Source: Euryarchaeota archaeon UBA602 (GTDB lineage Archaea > Thermoplasmatota > Poseidoniia > Poseidoniales > Thalassarchaeaceae). Taken from it: a DNA stretch of 22,785 nt. This document shows positions 1-7,468 of the stretch, piece by piece. The notes beneath the pieces were generated by a model that worked only from the letters and a program-made list of their open reading frames with translations, was not told the DNA's origin and searched no databases. The stretch spans positions 21,589-44,373 of the forward strand of contig DAHO01000086.1 of the NCBI GenBank assembly GCA_002498455.1, in the 5' to 3' direction. Position numbers and translations under genes: made by a program. The stretch's first letter is position 1, and every line of letters starts with the position of its first letter.

Positions 1-1394
1 TCTAACCCATTGGGACCAATGTAACGATTGATGGTCCCATATTCATTGGCATTGTTTTCGAGGGAATGGCCAGCCCAACCCATCGCTGTTTCACCTTTCA
101 AGAAATAATCCGTCCCCGCGGTTTCAAATCGTTCATTGATTCGAACGGCCAAGTTGGTGATTGCCAAATCATCGACGTGCTTCACCGCATCCAATCGACC
201 GCCATCGAGATCAAAGGTTTCCATCCACCAGATTACATCCTCAATGAATTGCTCACTCGCATTGCGTACTTTCCAATTGACATCGGGCATATAGGGACGG
301 AACAAACAGTCCAAGCGATGTTCGGTCCAATCACAATTTGCTTCCCCGCAGAGGCAACCTTCGTTGAACCAATCAGGATGTTCTGAGAAGTACGGATGGT
401 CTTCGTGAACATGGTTGATCACAAAGTCGCCCATCACGCGAATCCCGGCATCATGGGCGGCGTCAATGAGTGTGTGTAACTCATCAACAGTTCCCAACCT
501 TGCATCGACTTCGCGGGCTGCTGTAGGCCAATAACCGTGGTAGGCCGAGACTGCATGTTGTCCATCACTGGCCAAACCCGTACCATTCGCGGCTGCATTG
601 AACGGTGTCAACCAAAGGGCATTGACACCCAAATCTGTGAAGTAACCCGATTGAATCATCTGGGTGACTCCAGCAAAATCCCCACCGAGCCAATCCGCAC
701 CCTGTGCAGCGTTGGTGGATTCCCCATCATTGCTAGAGTCTCCGTTGACAAAACGATCTGTCATAATCATGTAAATCAGCGCATCCTCCCAAACAAAGTC
801 AGCCATCTCTCCATTCCAAAAGGGCAGTAGTAAATCCTCTGCAACATTGCCATCCACATCTTCACCTGTGATGTGAAGGGTGTTCTTTCCATCGGGGAGT
901 GTGCTCAAATCGAGTGACCAAGACCAATTCGATTCATCCCACAGTCCGGTTGCAAGTGCCAAAGGAGTTGAGTCGGGAGCGCCCCCTCCAGAACCAGCGT
1001 GCCAAAGCACGGTGAGTAAATCATCCACAATGGTGTGAGTGAACATCGGCTGGCTTGTATCGGGAACGCGAACAATACTGTTCTCAAAATCATCACAATA
1101 TCCACGATAGGGCTCTGCAGGATCAAAAATCCAAGCTGAATCGACAATCAATTTGTAACAGTACATTCCGGGTTCCAAGTCCAATGAGATTGACCACACA
1201 CCTTCAGATTCGGTCAAGTCAGAAATTTGCTCCCAGTCATCCCACTCGCCCGAAACTTGGACGCTTGTTGCGTTGCCTGTCCATGTGAATTCAGTCATCG
1301 AAGAACGCTGCCTGACAGGTTCATCATCAGCAGAGACGAAAGCTGGAATGGTTGATGCAATTAGCAAAACTACCAGTAGGACCGCCTTGCGCAT
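1..1394 (-). CDS. Secreted GH13 alpha-amylase, 3' end cut by the window edge
   Basis: I translated 464 codons with no stop; the frame runs off the left edge, so the C-terminus is missing. A Sec signal peptide (MRKAVLLVVLLIASTIPAFVSA) is followed by a short beta-sandwich resembling CBM48/glycogen-binding E-set domains (about residues 34-110) and then a GH13 barrel starting near LIYMIMTDRF. Conserved region I is DFVINH (323-328), region II is GGRLDAVKH with R400 and nucleophile D402, and region III is KGETAMG with acid/base E435. Region IV, with the third acidic residue, would lie beyond the edge. Four cysteines (347, 349, 354, 363) sit in a loop before PYMPDVNW. The start follows the malK stop by 5 nt, and an AAGGAG motif (1403-1408) lies inside the end of malK, indicating coupled translation. 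Expected role: extracellular hydrolysis of alpha-1,4-glucans feeding the adjacent importer. Exact substrate and GH13 subfamily are not determined. Confidence 0.93.
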   Translation of the reverse strand, partial: MRKAVLLVVLLIASTIPAFVSADDEPVRQRSSMTEFTWTGNATSVQVSGEWDDWEQISDLTESEGVWSISLDLEPGMYCYKLIVDSAWIFDPAEPYRGYCDDFENSIVRVPDTSQPMFTHTIVDDLLTVLWHAGSGGGAPDSTPLALATGLWDESNWSWSLDLSTLPDGKNTLHITGEDVDGNVAEDLLLPFWNGEMADFVWEDALIYMIMTDRFVNGDSSNDGESTNAAQGADWLGGDFAGVTQMIQSGYFTDLGVNALWLTPFNAAANGTGLASDGQHAVSAYHGYWPTAAREVDARLGTVDELHTLIDAAHDAGIRVMGDFVINHVHEDHPYFSEHPDWFNEGCLCGEANCDWTEHRLDCLFRPYMPDVNWKVRNASEQFIEDVIWWMETFDLDGGRLDAVKHVDDLAITNLAVRINERFETAGTDYFLKGETAMGWAGHSLENNANEYGTINRYIGPNGL

Positions 1395-1399
1395 GGAGC

Positions 1400-2173
1400 T
1401 CACTCCTTTGGGAAGAGGTTGTTTGCAGTATCAACAATTTCGTCGATGTGTTTACACAAGAATCCACGAACGAAATCGTTTGCTGGCTGGTTGTATACAT
1501 CCAATGGAGCACCATGTTGTTGCAACTCGCCATGATTTAGGATGGCAATTCGATCTGCCAATGTCATTGCCTCAATCTGATCATGTGTGACATAAACGGT
1601 GGTTGTCCCCAGTGTATCGTGAATACGACGAATTTCTTCACGCATTTGATGACGCAACTCAGCATCCAGATTTGAAAGTGGTTCGTCCATCAGTAGGACT
1701 TGGGGGCGACGAATCAACGCTCGTCCTAGGGCCACTCGTTGTCGTTGACCACCGGACAGTTGCTTGGGTTTCTTGTCAAGTTGATCTCCCAGTTCCATCA
1801 ATTTTGCAATCTCTTGCACACGCTTGACAATCTCGCCATCAGGCAAACGTGTTTCATCTTTCACCATGCGCAAGCCAAAGGATAGATTCTCTGCAATTGT
1901 CATGTGAGGATACAATGCATAGGATTGGAATACCATCCCAAGCCCTCTGGCACCCGGGGGTAAATCGTTGACTTTGGCTTCGCCGATGTAGATGCTACCC
2001 GCACTGACATCTTCCAGCCCCGCCAGCATCCGCAGAGTTGTCGATTTTCCACAACCACTCGGCCCTAGCAAAACCAAGAATTCGCCATCTCGAATCTGTA
2101 GATTTAGATTCTTCACTGCCGTAAAGCCATCCTCGAATCGTTTCGATACACTTTCAAAATTTACTTCTACCAT
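1400..2173 (-). CDS. malK: Sugar ABC importer ATPase, MalK-type, lacking the C-terminal regulatory domain
   Basis: This 257-residue protein is a complete ABC nucleotide-binding domain of the carbohydrate-uptake class. Visible motifs are Walker A GPSGCGKST (37-45), Q-loop Q83, signature LSGGQ (139-143), Walker B VLLMDEP (159-165), a D-loop (SNLD) and H-loop H198. It should power the MalEF-MalG permease from the cytoplasmic face. MalK proteins are usually about 370 residues because a TOBE/regulatory domain follows; here the chain stops about 23 residues after the usual NBD boundary (FVRGF), so that domain is missing. The next gene begins 5 nt later with its own signal peptide, so a simple frameshift hiding the domain is unlikely. 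The ATG lies 4 nt after the malG stop, and a GGGTGA motif (2178-2183) overlaps that stop. The symbol reflects family and context; substrate specificity is inferred. Confidence 0.93.
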   Translation of the reverse strand: MVEVNFESVSKRFEDGFTAVKNLNLQIRDGEFLVLLGPSGCGKSTTLRMLAGLEDVSAGSIYIGEAKVNDLPPGARGLGMVFQSYALYPHMTIAENLSFGLRMVKDETRLPDGEIVKRVQEIAKLMELGDQLDKKPKQLSGGQRQRVALGRALIRRPQVLLMDEPLSNLDAELRHQMREEIRRIHDTLGTTTVYVTHDQIEAMTLADRIAILNHGELQQHGAPLDVYNQPANDFVRGFLCKHIDEIVDTANNLFPKE

Positions 2174-2177
2174 TCAA

Positions 2178-3425
2178 TCACCCTTTGACGCTCCCTGCGC
2201 TTAATCCTTGAATCAAAAATTTCTGGAAAACAATAAACAAAATCACGACGGGGATACTGACCAACAATGATGCCGCCGCAAAATCCCCCCAGGCCGCTCC
2301 AGTGGAGGAGATTAGGCTTGCCAATCCGACTGGAAGCGTATACATGTCGTTGGACGTATTGAAAGTCAAAGCCAACAAATACTCATTCCAAGCAGCGAGG
2401 AAGCTGAACAAAGCAGTCACGGCCACTGCGGGCAATGAAAGAGGCAATATGATCTTCCAGAATACTTGGAACTGGTTGCATCCATCAAGCAATGCTGCCT
2501 CCTCAAGTTCGCGTGGTACGGTATCAAAGAAGCCCTTCAACATCCAAACACACAATGGGAGTGCGGTCACCGAATAAGCAAGAATCAAACCAAGACTTGA
2601 GTTGAGCAATCCAAGGGATTTCATCACCATAAAGTAGGGTACAAGGATGATGATACCAGGGAACATTTGGACGAGAAGGAAGGCGAACATCGAGGCTTGA
2701 CGACCACTGAATTTGAATCGACTGAATGCGTATGCAGCAGGAACGGCAAGTAGCAACCCCATCATGGTGGTTCCTAAACTGACCACCAACGAGTTTCGCA
2801 TCCAAATCCAAAAGGATGAATCCCTTTCGAGAATTTTTGAGAAATGCTCTCCTGTCCAATCTGAGACACCCAAGTCTCCACCGAGAATATTGCCCGGGGA
2901 CATTGCAACATCGAGAATCCAGAAAACTGGAACGAGAACAATGGTGACAGCATGAATGAGAATAATGTGTGACCCAATGACGCCAAGTTTTGGCCTCATG
3001 ACTTTGTTTCGAGACAAACCCCATTCTGCATATTGCGTTGTGATTGTCCCTTTCGACCAAGCTGAAATCACTGGAGAAGAAAGCCAGAGCAAACAGAGTG
3101 CGGCGGGTACAATCAACCAGATGAATGACCAAATGTCAATCCACATTTGTCGACTTGCAGAAAAATGCAGGATCCCGATAACGAGAACCAAACCAGATTT
3201 ACCAAGGGCCACATCTCGTTTCCAAGCGTGCTCACCGTCGGGTAACACAAGCCAGACAACTCCCAATGCAAAGGTGGCAATCAACGAAAGTTGCAAGGCC
3301 AAATGATCGTCTCGAATCCATTCAATAGTCGACAAAAGCAAATTCACGACAACTGCAATCGCAAGCCAGAGGCGAAGCGTCACAATCTCTTGTGGTGTAT
3401 ACCACTCTTGAGATAGAGACTTCAT
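2178..3425 (-). CDS. malG: Sugar ABC importer permease, MalG-type, with an extra N-terminal membrane region
   Basis: This is a 415-residue integral membrane permease. The C-terminal ~270 residues match MalG-like binding-protein-dependent permeases, with the coupling EAA loop EEAALLDG at 308-315 followed by a typical FWKIILPLSLP stretch that contacts the ATPase. Residues ~1-140 are additional and contain about four hydrophobic segments (starting near LWLAIAVVVN, LSLIATFALG, GLVLVIGILH and WSFIWLIVPA). MalG homologues are usually 280-300 residues without this region. I chose ATG 3425 because it overlaps the malEF stop as ATGA and has GGAGG (3433-3437) 7 nt upstream. A TTG at 3506 would extend the frame 27 residues but lacks such support. 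The role is the second half of the translocation pore with MalEF. The function of the extra segments is unknown. Confidence 0.92.
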   Translation of the reverse strand: MKSLSQEWYTPQEIVTLRLWLAIAVVVNLLLSTIEWIRDDHLALQLSLIATFALGVVWLVLPDGEHAWKRDVALGKSGLVLVIGILHFSASRQMWIDIWSFIWLIVPAALCLLWLSSPVISAWSKGTITTQYAEWGLSRNKVMRPKLGVIGSHIILIHAVTIVLVPVFWILDVAMSPGNILGGDLGVSDWTGEHFSKILERDSSFWIWMRNSLVVSLGTTMMGLLLAVPAAYAFSRFKFSGRQASMFAFLLVQMFPGIIILVPYFMVMKSLGLLNSSLGLILAYSVTALPLCVWMLKGFFDTVPRELEEAALLDGCNQFQVFWKIILPLSLPAVAVTALFSFLAAWNEYLLALTFNTSNDMYTLPVGLASLISSTGAAWGDFAAASLLVSIPVVILFIVFQKFLIQGLSAGSVKG

Positions 3426-6016
3426 GCACTCGCCTCCGTAGCGTTCGTCCGCTTCATGTAGAACCAAGAAAAGGCGACTAGCATCAAGAATATCACAACC
3501 GACCAAGCTGCAGCAACACCGTAAGCACCATCGCGGAATGCAACATCATACACGTATGTGATCAGAATATCGGTTTCACCCGGTTCTCCGAATCTTAGAT
3601 TGGGTCCCCCATCGGTCATCAGATAGATGACATTGAACATGTTGAATGTCCAAATGAATCCAAGCAAACTGAGTGGAATGAGGGCACTTTTGAGATTGGG
3701 AATTGTCAGATGCTTGAACTGATTCCATGGACTGACACCATCGACTTCTGCAGCCTCATACATGTCCTGTGGCAGGGCCTGAATCGCCCCACTCAATGAC
3801 ATCATCATGAACGGTACACCTAGCCAGATATTGACAAGAATCACCAGAGTTTTGGCTCCGCTTGGATCTGCAAGCATCTCAAAGTCCGTCCCTAAAATAG
3901 AGTCTATCAGACCCTCAGGTTGTAACATGCCTTTCCAAACCAGCACCGAAATGTAGGAGGGGATGGCCCAAGGAAGGAGTAGGGCAGTTCGGTATGCAGT
4001 TCGACCTTTGACATGTGGGTTGTTGAGAACCAATGCCAAAGCCAATCCAATTCCAATGTGTGCCGCAACGTTAGTGATTGTCCAAATCAATGTAAACAAG
4101 GTCACGCGGAAGAAACCTGCTGAGGTCAATACGGTTCCAAAATTTTCCAAACCAATCCATGACTGATCCCCCAATTGTGTCTGATTGGCATCAGTGAAGG
4201 ACAACCAAATCCCGTAAATCACTGGATAGAACGTCAAAACAGCGAGGGCAACCAAAGCGGGAGCAATGTAAGCGTGGGCGAGTTTGCTGCGATGTCGACC
4301 CTCTTTAGCATCCTTCCATCTCAAGTATCCTAGGATGGCAATCAGTGAACAGACAATCGAGCCGATGGCAAATAAAATTGGGCTCGTATCTGGAGCCGGT
4401 GGAATTTCGTCAGCGATGGAAGTGGTCGCATTGTAATTCCAATAGTGAAGTGTAGGAGCCATTCCCGCACCCAAGTCGATGTACACCTCAATTTGATGGA
4501 CATGATTTGGAATCATCCCCGTCAGGTCACAAGTCCAGTTGCTTGCCGAGGGAGGAATCACGGGCGAATGGTGTGAACGAAGTAGTTCGGTTCCATTTGC
4601 GGTGCACGAATGATATCCTGTACTCAGTGAACCAAACGCCCCAACGAGCAAGGTCGAGTGGGTGATGTTGTCAACAAATATCTCGTATGCGATCGCAGAT
4701 GCATTGACTGGTACGGTGATAGTGATGGTTCGGTATCCAGGTGATAGGGGATAGGGTTCAGCAGATGACTGCTCCGAAAGTAAACTCGACATGGAATCAT
4801 TCGCCCCAGTAAGCGCTTGCTCGGCGTTTGCATCTCCAATGTGAACCTGCTCAATGGCGGTACCGAGGGGGCCGTAGACAATCGACATGGCTCGAGTGGT
4901 TGGTGCAGGAGTGCCCAATTCAGCTTGTGCCAAGAAACCCGAAAGTACGACATCAGATTGAACCTCAGAATCCATTGCTGTTTCCCAAGAGGTTGGCATG
5001 GTCATGGTCTCCAATGCAAATGTCTTCTGAACATCGGGAGAAGAAAGATCGAGGATCAGTGAGGTCGCCGCGACCTTTTCTTGGCTTTCTTTGGAGATTG
5101 ACCAACCCTTGTACAGAACAAGGGGGGATGCACGCAATCCTGTCTCCTCTACGATTGGTAGCAATGTTTGTCCAATATCCAATCTGCCGGCTTCGTATGT
5201 CGCCCAATTCCACGGGCCATCGACAATCATCGCGGCCTGAGATTGGATAAATTGGGACTTCATCGTCTCTCCAACAGTACCCGTTCGTACAACTTCGTAC
5301 TCTTGTTCCAACGAAAGGTACCAGTCTAAAGCATCGGCACTGCCGTTTGAATCGAGCGAGGGAGTGCCATTGGAATCAAAGAGTTGCCCACCAAATCCAG
5401 CCTGGAAAGGAAACCACCAATAGGCAGCTTTCACGGGAATGGCCAAACCATAGACATCTCCTTGCGTGAGATTTTCTGCTGCCGAAATCAAATCATTGGT
5501 CGTCCAATTTGGATTGGGATAGGCCAATCCTTCAGCATCAAATAGGGCTCGGTTGTACAGAAGCGACAAACAATCTTGGCTTGCTGGAAGGCCATACAGT
5601 GCGTCCCCATACCGCATCGATTGCAGTGCTTTTTGATCAAAGGTCGAACGTTCAAATGGAGTCAAATGGGGCCTCAGGTCTTCCAGAAGTGGATATCCAT
5701 TGACTCGTATTTCACCAATTTTACCCAACTGATCGCTTGAGAGGCGAACGATATCTGGGGCCTGACCAGCCTGTGCGGCGATTTCGTATTGACGATCAAT
5801 ATCGGCAAAAGGAATGCCGGTCACTTCAACCTGAATGTGAGGGTGAGTCAACTCAAATTCTGCAATCACATCGAAAAATACGGCTTCCTCTTGACTTTCC
5901 GCTGCGAAGGAGTGCCATACTGTCAGGGTAATCTCTTGTTCACCTTCTGCGCCTGCGAGTGAAACCGGCAAAAGCAGAATCAAAGCGAACAAAACCGACG
6001 GTAGGGTCCTCTGCAT
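3422..6016 (-). CDS. MalE-MalF fusion: sugar-binding protein joined to ABC permease
   Basis: One 864-residue frame joins two normally separate importer parts. Residues 1-23 are a Sec signal peptide (MQRTLPSVLFALILLLPVSL). Residues ~27-415 are a family 1 extracellular solute-binding domain beginning ITLTVWHSF, with Trp/Tyr-rich pocket segments (AAYWWFPFQAGFGGQLF; VDGPWNWATYE). Residues ~421-540 are a beta-rich extracellular segment of unknown type with two cysteines. A membrane helix lies at ~547-569, followed by a MalF-type permease from ~580 with its EAA loop at 754 (EAAEVDGVSPW). The E. coli MalF periplasmic P2 loop, which contacts MalE, is not evident. Fusion fixes one binding domain per transporter at the outer face of the membrane. 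I recall that a natural MalE-MalF fusion has been studied in Bdellovibrio, so the idea is not new, though the intermediate domain may be. The ATG lacks a good Shine-Dalgarno site. Maltodextrin specificity is inferred from the neighbouring amylase. Confidence 0.93.
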   Translation of the reverse strand: MQRTLPSVLFALILLLPVSLAGAEGEQEITLTVWHSFAAESQEEAVFFDVIAEFELTHPHIQVEVTGIPFADIDRQYEIAAQAGQAPDIVRLSSDQLGKIGEIRVNGYPLLEDLRPHLTPFERSTFDQKALQSMRYGDALYGLPASQDCLSLLYNRALFDAEGLAYPNPNWTTNDLISAAENLTQGDVYGLAIPVKAAYWWFPFQAGFGGQLFDSNGTPSLDSNGSADALDWYLSLEQEYEVVRTGTVGETMKSQFIQSQAAMIVDGPWNWATYEAGRLDIGQTLLPIVEETGLRASPLVLYKGWSISKESQEKVAATSLILDLSSPDVQKTFALETMTMPTSWETAMDSEVQSDVVLSGFLAQAELGTPAPTTRAMSIVYGPLGTAIEQVHIGDANAEQALTGANDSMSSLLSEQSSAEPYPLSPGYRTITITVPVNASAIAYEIFVDNITHSTLLVGAFGSLSTGYHSCTANGTELLRSHHSPVIPPSASNWTCDLTGMIPNHVHQIEVYIDLGAGMAPTLHYWNYNATTSIADEIPPAPDTSPILFAIGSIVCSLIAILGYLRWKDAKEGRHRSKLAHAYIAPALVALAVLTFYPVIYGIWLSFTDANQTQLGDQSWIGLENFGTVLTSAGFFRVTLFTLIWTITNVAAHIGIGLALALVLNNPHVKGRTAYRTALLLPWAIPSYISVLVWKGMLQPEGLIDSILGTDFEMLADPSGAKTLVILVNIWLGVPFMMMSLSGAIQALPQDMYEAAEVDGVSPWNQFKHLTIPNLKSALIPLSLLGFIWTFNMFNVIYLMTDGGPNLRFGEPGETDILITYVYDVAFRDGAYGVAAAWSVVIFLMLVAFSWFYMKRTNATEASA

Positions 6017-6047
6017 TGACGTGTGACGTGACCATCATATCTTTGAC

Positions 6048-6074
6048 TCATTCCCCACCTTCGGTGGGGAATGA
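6048..6074 (-). terminator. Perfect 12-bp hairpin spanning the end of the phosphatase gene
   Basis: The arms 6048-6059 and 6063-6074 are exact reverse complements with a 3-nt loop. The structure contains the phosphatase stop codon and its last eight codons, and ends 31 nt before the malEF start. No T-run follows on the minus strand, so termination is uncertain. It may instead be an RNA stability or processing element between the phosphatase and importer genes. The stem is directly visible; the function is inferred. Confidence 0.5.
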
Positions 6075-6734
6075 TTCACCTTCGAACAAGTGGGGCCAAA
6101 GCAAACGACAGTCTTTCTCTGTCACGTGTGGTACTCCTGCAGCAGCAAATCCATCGATAGCAATTTGTTTCTGACCATTGAACCCAATGAAACCCGAACC
6201 GGGAATTTGCATACTCAAATCCGTATGGTTGTCCCCTATGCTGACGATCTCCGACGGATCAAAACCATGAATCCGAACCAGTTTTTGTACCATGGCGTCT
6301 TTGTGATGTGCTGGAACCCGAACGTCGCCATCATCCAACAAGTAGCCGTCATCATCGTATTGGAATCCATTTGATACCCAATCATCAACATCAAGCAATT
6401 TGGCAATCGAACCAATGAGAAGATCAACACCGGCGCTGACAATCGCAACAAAAATACCACGCTCTTTCAGAGCTGCAACCAATTCACGTGCACCTGGCAT
6501 CAACTTGACACCCTGATAGCATCGCATTAGTTCGTCCCGATGGATTTGGGGTTTGACGGATTTCCAAAGACGAATGTCGTCAGCCATGAACTCAGCATCG
6601 CTAATCTCACCCCGAAGAAATCGATCCAGCATTTCACCACTATTGGTGCCAAAATATTCGTGAATAATTCGCCACGAGGAAATGGTTTCGACCAATACAC
6701 CATCACAATCGAAACACACTGCTTTAGTCGACAT
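6048..6734 (-). CDS. HAD-superfamily phosphatase, phosphoserine-phosphatase-like
   Basis: This 228-residue soluble protein has the full set of HAD motifs. Motif I is FDCDGVLVE with nucleophile D9 and general acid/base D11, motif II is S100 in IVSAG, motif III is K145, and motif IV is GDNHTD (167-172). An all-helical cap of about 60 residues follows motif I, as in SerB-like (class I) enzymes. The true substrate cannot be read from sequence; phosphoserine, another small phosphomonoester or a sugar phosphate are all possible. I chose ATG 6734, which has GGTGA (6739-6743) 4 nt upstream. A TTG at 6773 would add 13 residues of non-conserved sequence ahead of the catalytic motif and lacks a ribosome-binding site. 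It is the first gene after the hairpin array and lies 31 nt ahead of malEF, so it may be co-transcribed with the importer cluster. Confidence 0.88.
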   Translation of the reverse strand: MSTKAVCFDCDGVLVETISSWRIIHEYFGTNSGEMLDRFLRGEISDAEFMADDIRLWKSVKPQIHRDELMRCYQGVKLMPGARELVAALKERGIFVAIVSAGVDLLIGSIAKLLDVDDWVSNGFQYDDDGYLLDDGDVRVPAHHKDAMVQKLVRIHGFDPSEIVSIGDNHTDLSMQIPGSGFIGFNGQKQIAIDGFAAAGVPHVTEKDCRLLWPHLFEGESFPTEGGE

Positions 6735-6793
6735 ACAATCACCGCTGATACCAGCGAAGGGGTATCCAGTCAAGAAGGAATGGGAGCAAAGGA

Positions 6794-6868
6794 CCCCACT
6801 CCGCCGAAGCGGAGTGGGGGCTCAGAGGGGGCGCCCGAAGGCGCCCCACCCTGCCACCTTCGGGTGGC
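6794..6868 (-). terminator. Array of three tandem tetraloop hairpins after the giant gene
   Basis: Three perfect inverted repeats follow one another: arms 6853-6858/6863-6868 (6 bp), 6828-6835/6840-6847 (8 bp) and 6794-6804/6809-6819 (11 bp). On the transcribed strand the loops are CGAA, TTCG and TTCG, the exceptionally stable tetraloop type. They begin 25 nt past the giant gene stop, and the last is followed by a pyrimidine-rich stretch rather than a pure T-run. They could terminate transcription, stabilise the 3' end of the 13.7-kb message, or be an extragenic palindromic repeat. The structure is seen; the role is inferred. Confidence 0.6.
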
Positions 6869-6892
6869 CCCTGTGGTTATCTCTCAATCAAC

Positions 6893-7468
6893 TCAGTACT
6901 GTGGGCTGATGCTTGTCTGGCTAGCAGTGTAAGTCATCAGAATCACAGCTGTACCACCAGTTGGTGCGTACTGCAGAGTGATTAGAGTGTTGTTTGGCAA
7001 CTCTTCACCAGTGGTCTGGTCAACCATTCGAACCTGGATTCGGTCACTTGCACCAAATCCTGCCGAACAATCAACAGCACAGTTGATCGAATCCTTGTAA
7101 GTGACAAGTTTGTCACTGTTACTTGGGACGAATCCGTACACACCGTCTGGATTGGCTAGACTGGTTCGGTAGGATTGTGCATCACCTGCACTGTCGATCC
7201 ACTCAACGACGACGTAGACTGCTTGTGCAGCAAGTTCGTTGTCGTGACTTCGGACGTTGATAGCCCAGTACCACAAGTCGCTGTCACCTGTGAACGACTC
7301 AGCTGACGCATCAAAGGTCAGACGAGGCGTTGCCTTACCAGTGGAGTCTGTGGCTAGGCTGTTTGCCCAGACATAGATTACACCAGACAAGACCACGGTG
7401 ATTGCAACAAGCAGAATGGTTGCAATGACAGGGCTTACCGCCTGCTCATCTCCGGAGAGGGACTCCAT
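6893..7468 (-). other. C-terminal type IV pilin module of the giant protein, with possible internal start
   Basis: Residues 4385-4575 (191 aa) would be a complete archaeal pilin if standing alone: a short charged leader MESLSGDEQA, then VSPVIATILLVAITVVLSGV, a ~25-residue hydrophobic helix, then a beta-rich head with two cysteines (4514, 4518). This matches the archaeal pilin/archaellin N-terminal signature (Pilin_N type), in which prepilin peptidase cuts after the leader; here the likely bond is A4394-V4395. It is fused in frame behind a membrane helix (4350-4373, nt 7502-7573) and an 11-residue acidic linker. The first codon is an ATG, with GAGG 5 nt upstream in the coding sequence, so separate internal initiation is possible. 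Pilin identity is strong; processing and free-pilin production are inferred. Confidence 0.85.

Noticed and set aside
2524..3132. 202-codon minus-strand frame overlapping malG
   Set aside because: It lies wholly inside malG in another frame; malG has clear family motifs and this frame has none.
3426..3506. Upstream TTG start adding 27 residues to malG
   Set aside because: The ATG at 3425 overlaps the malEF stop as ATGA and has GGAGG at good spacing; the extension is only malEF sequence in another frame.
6735..6773. Upstream TTG start adding 13 residues to the phosphatase
   Set aside because: HAD proteins normally begin just before motif I, and the ATG at 6734 has a GGTGA motif while the TTG has none.
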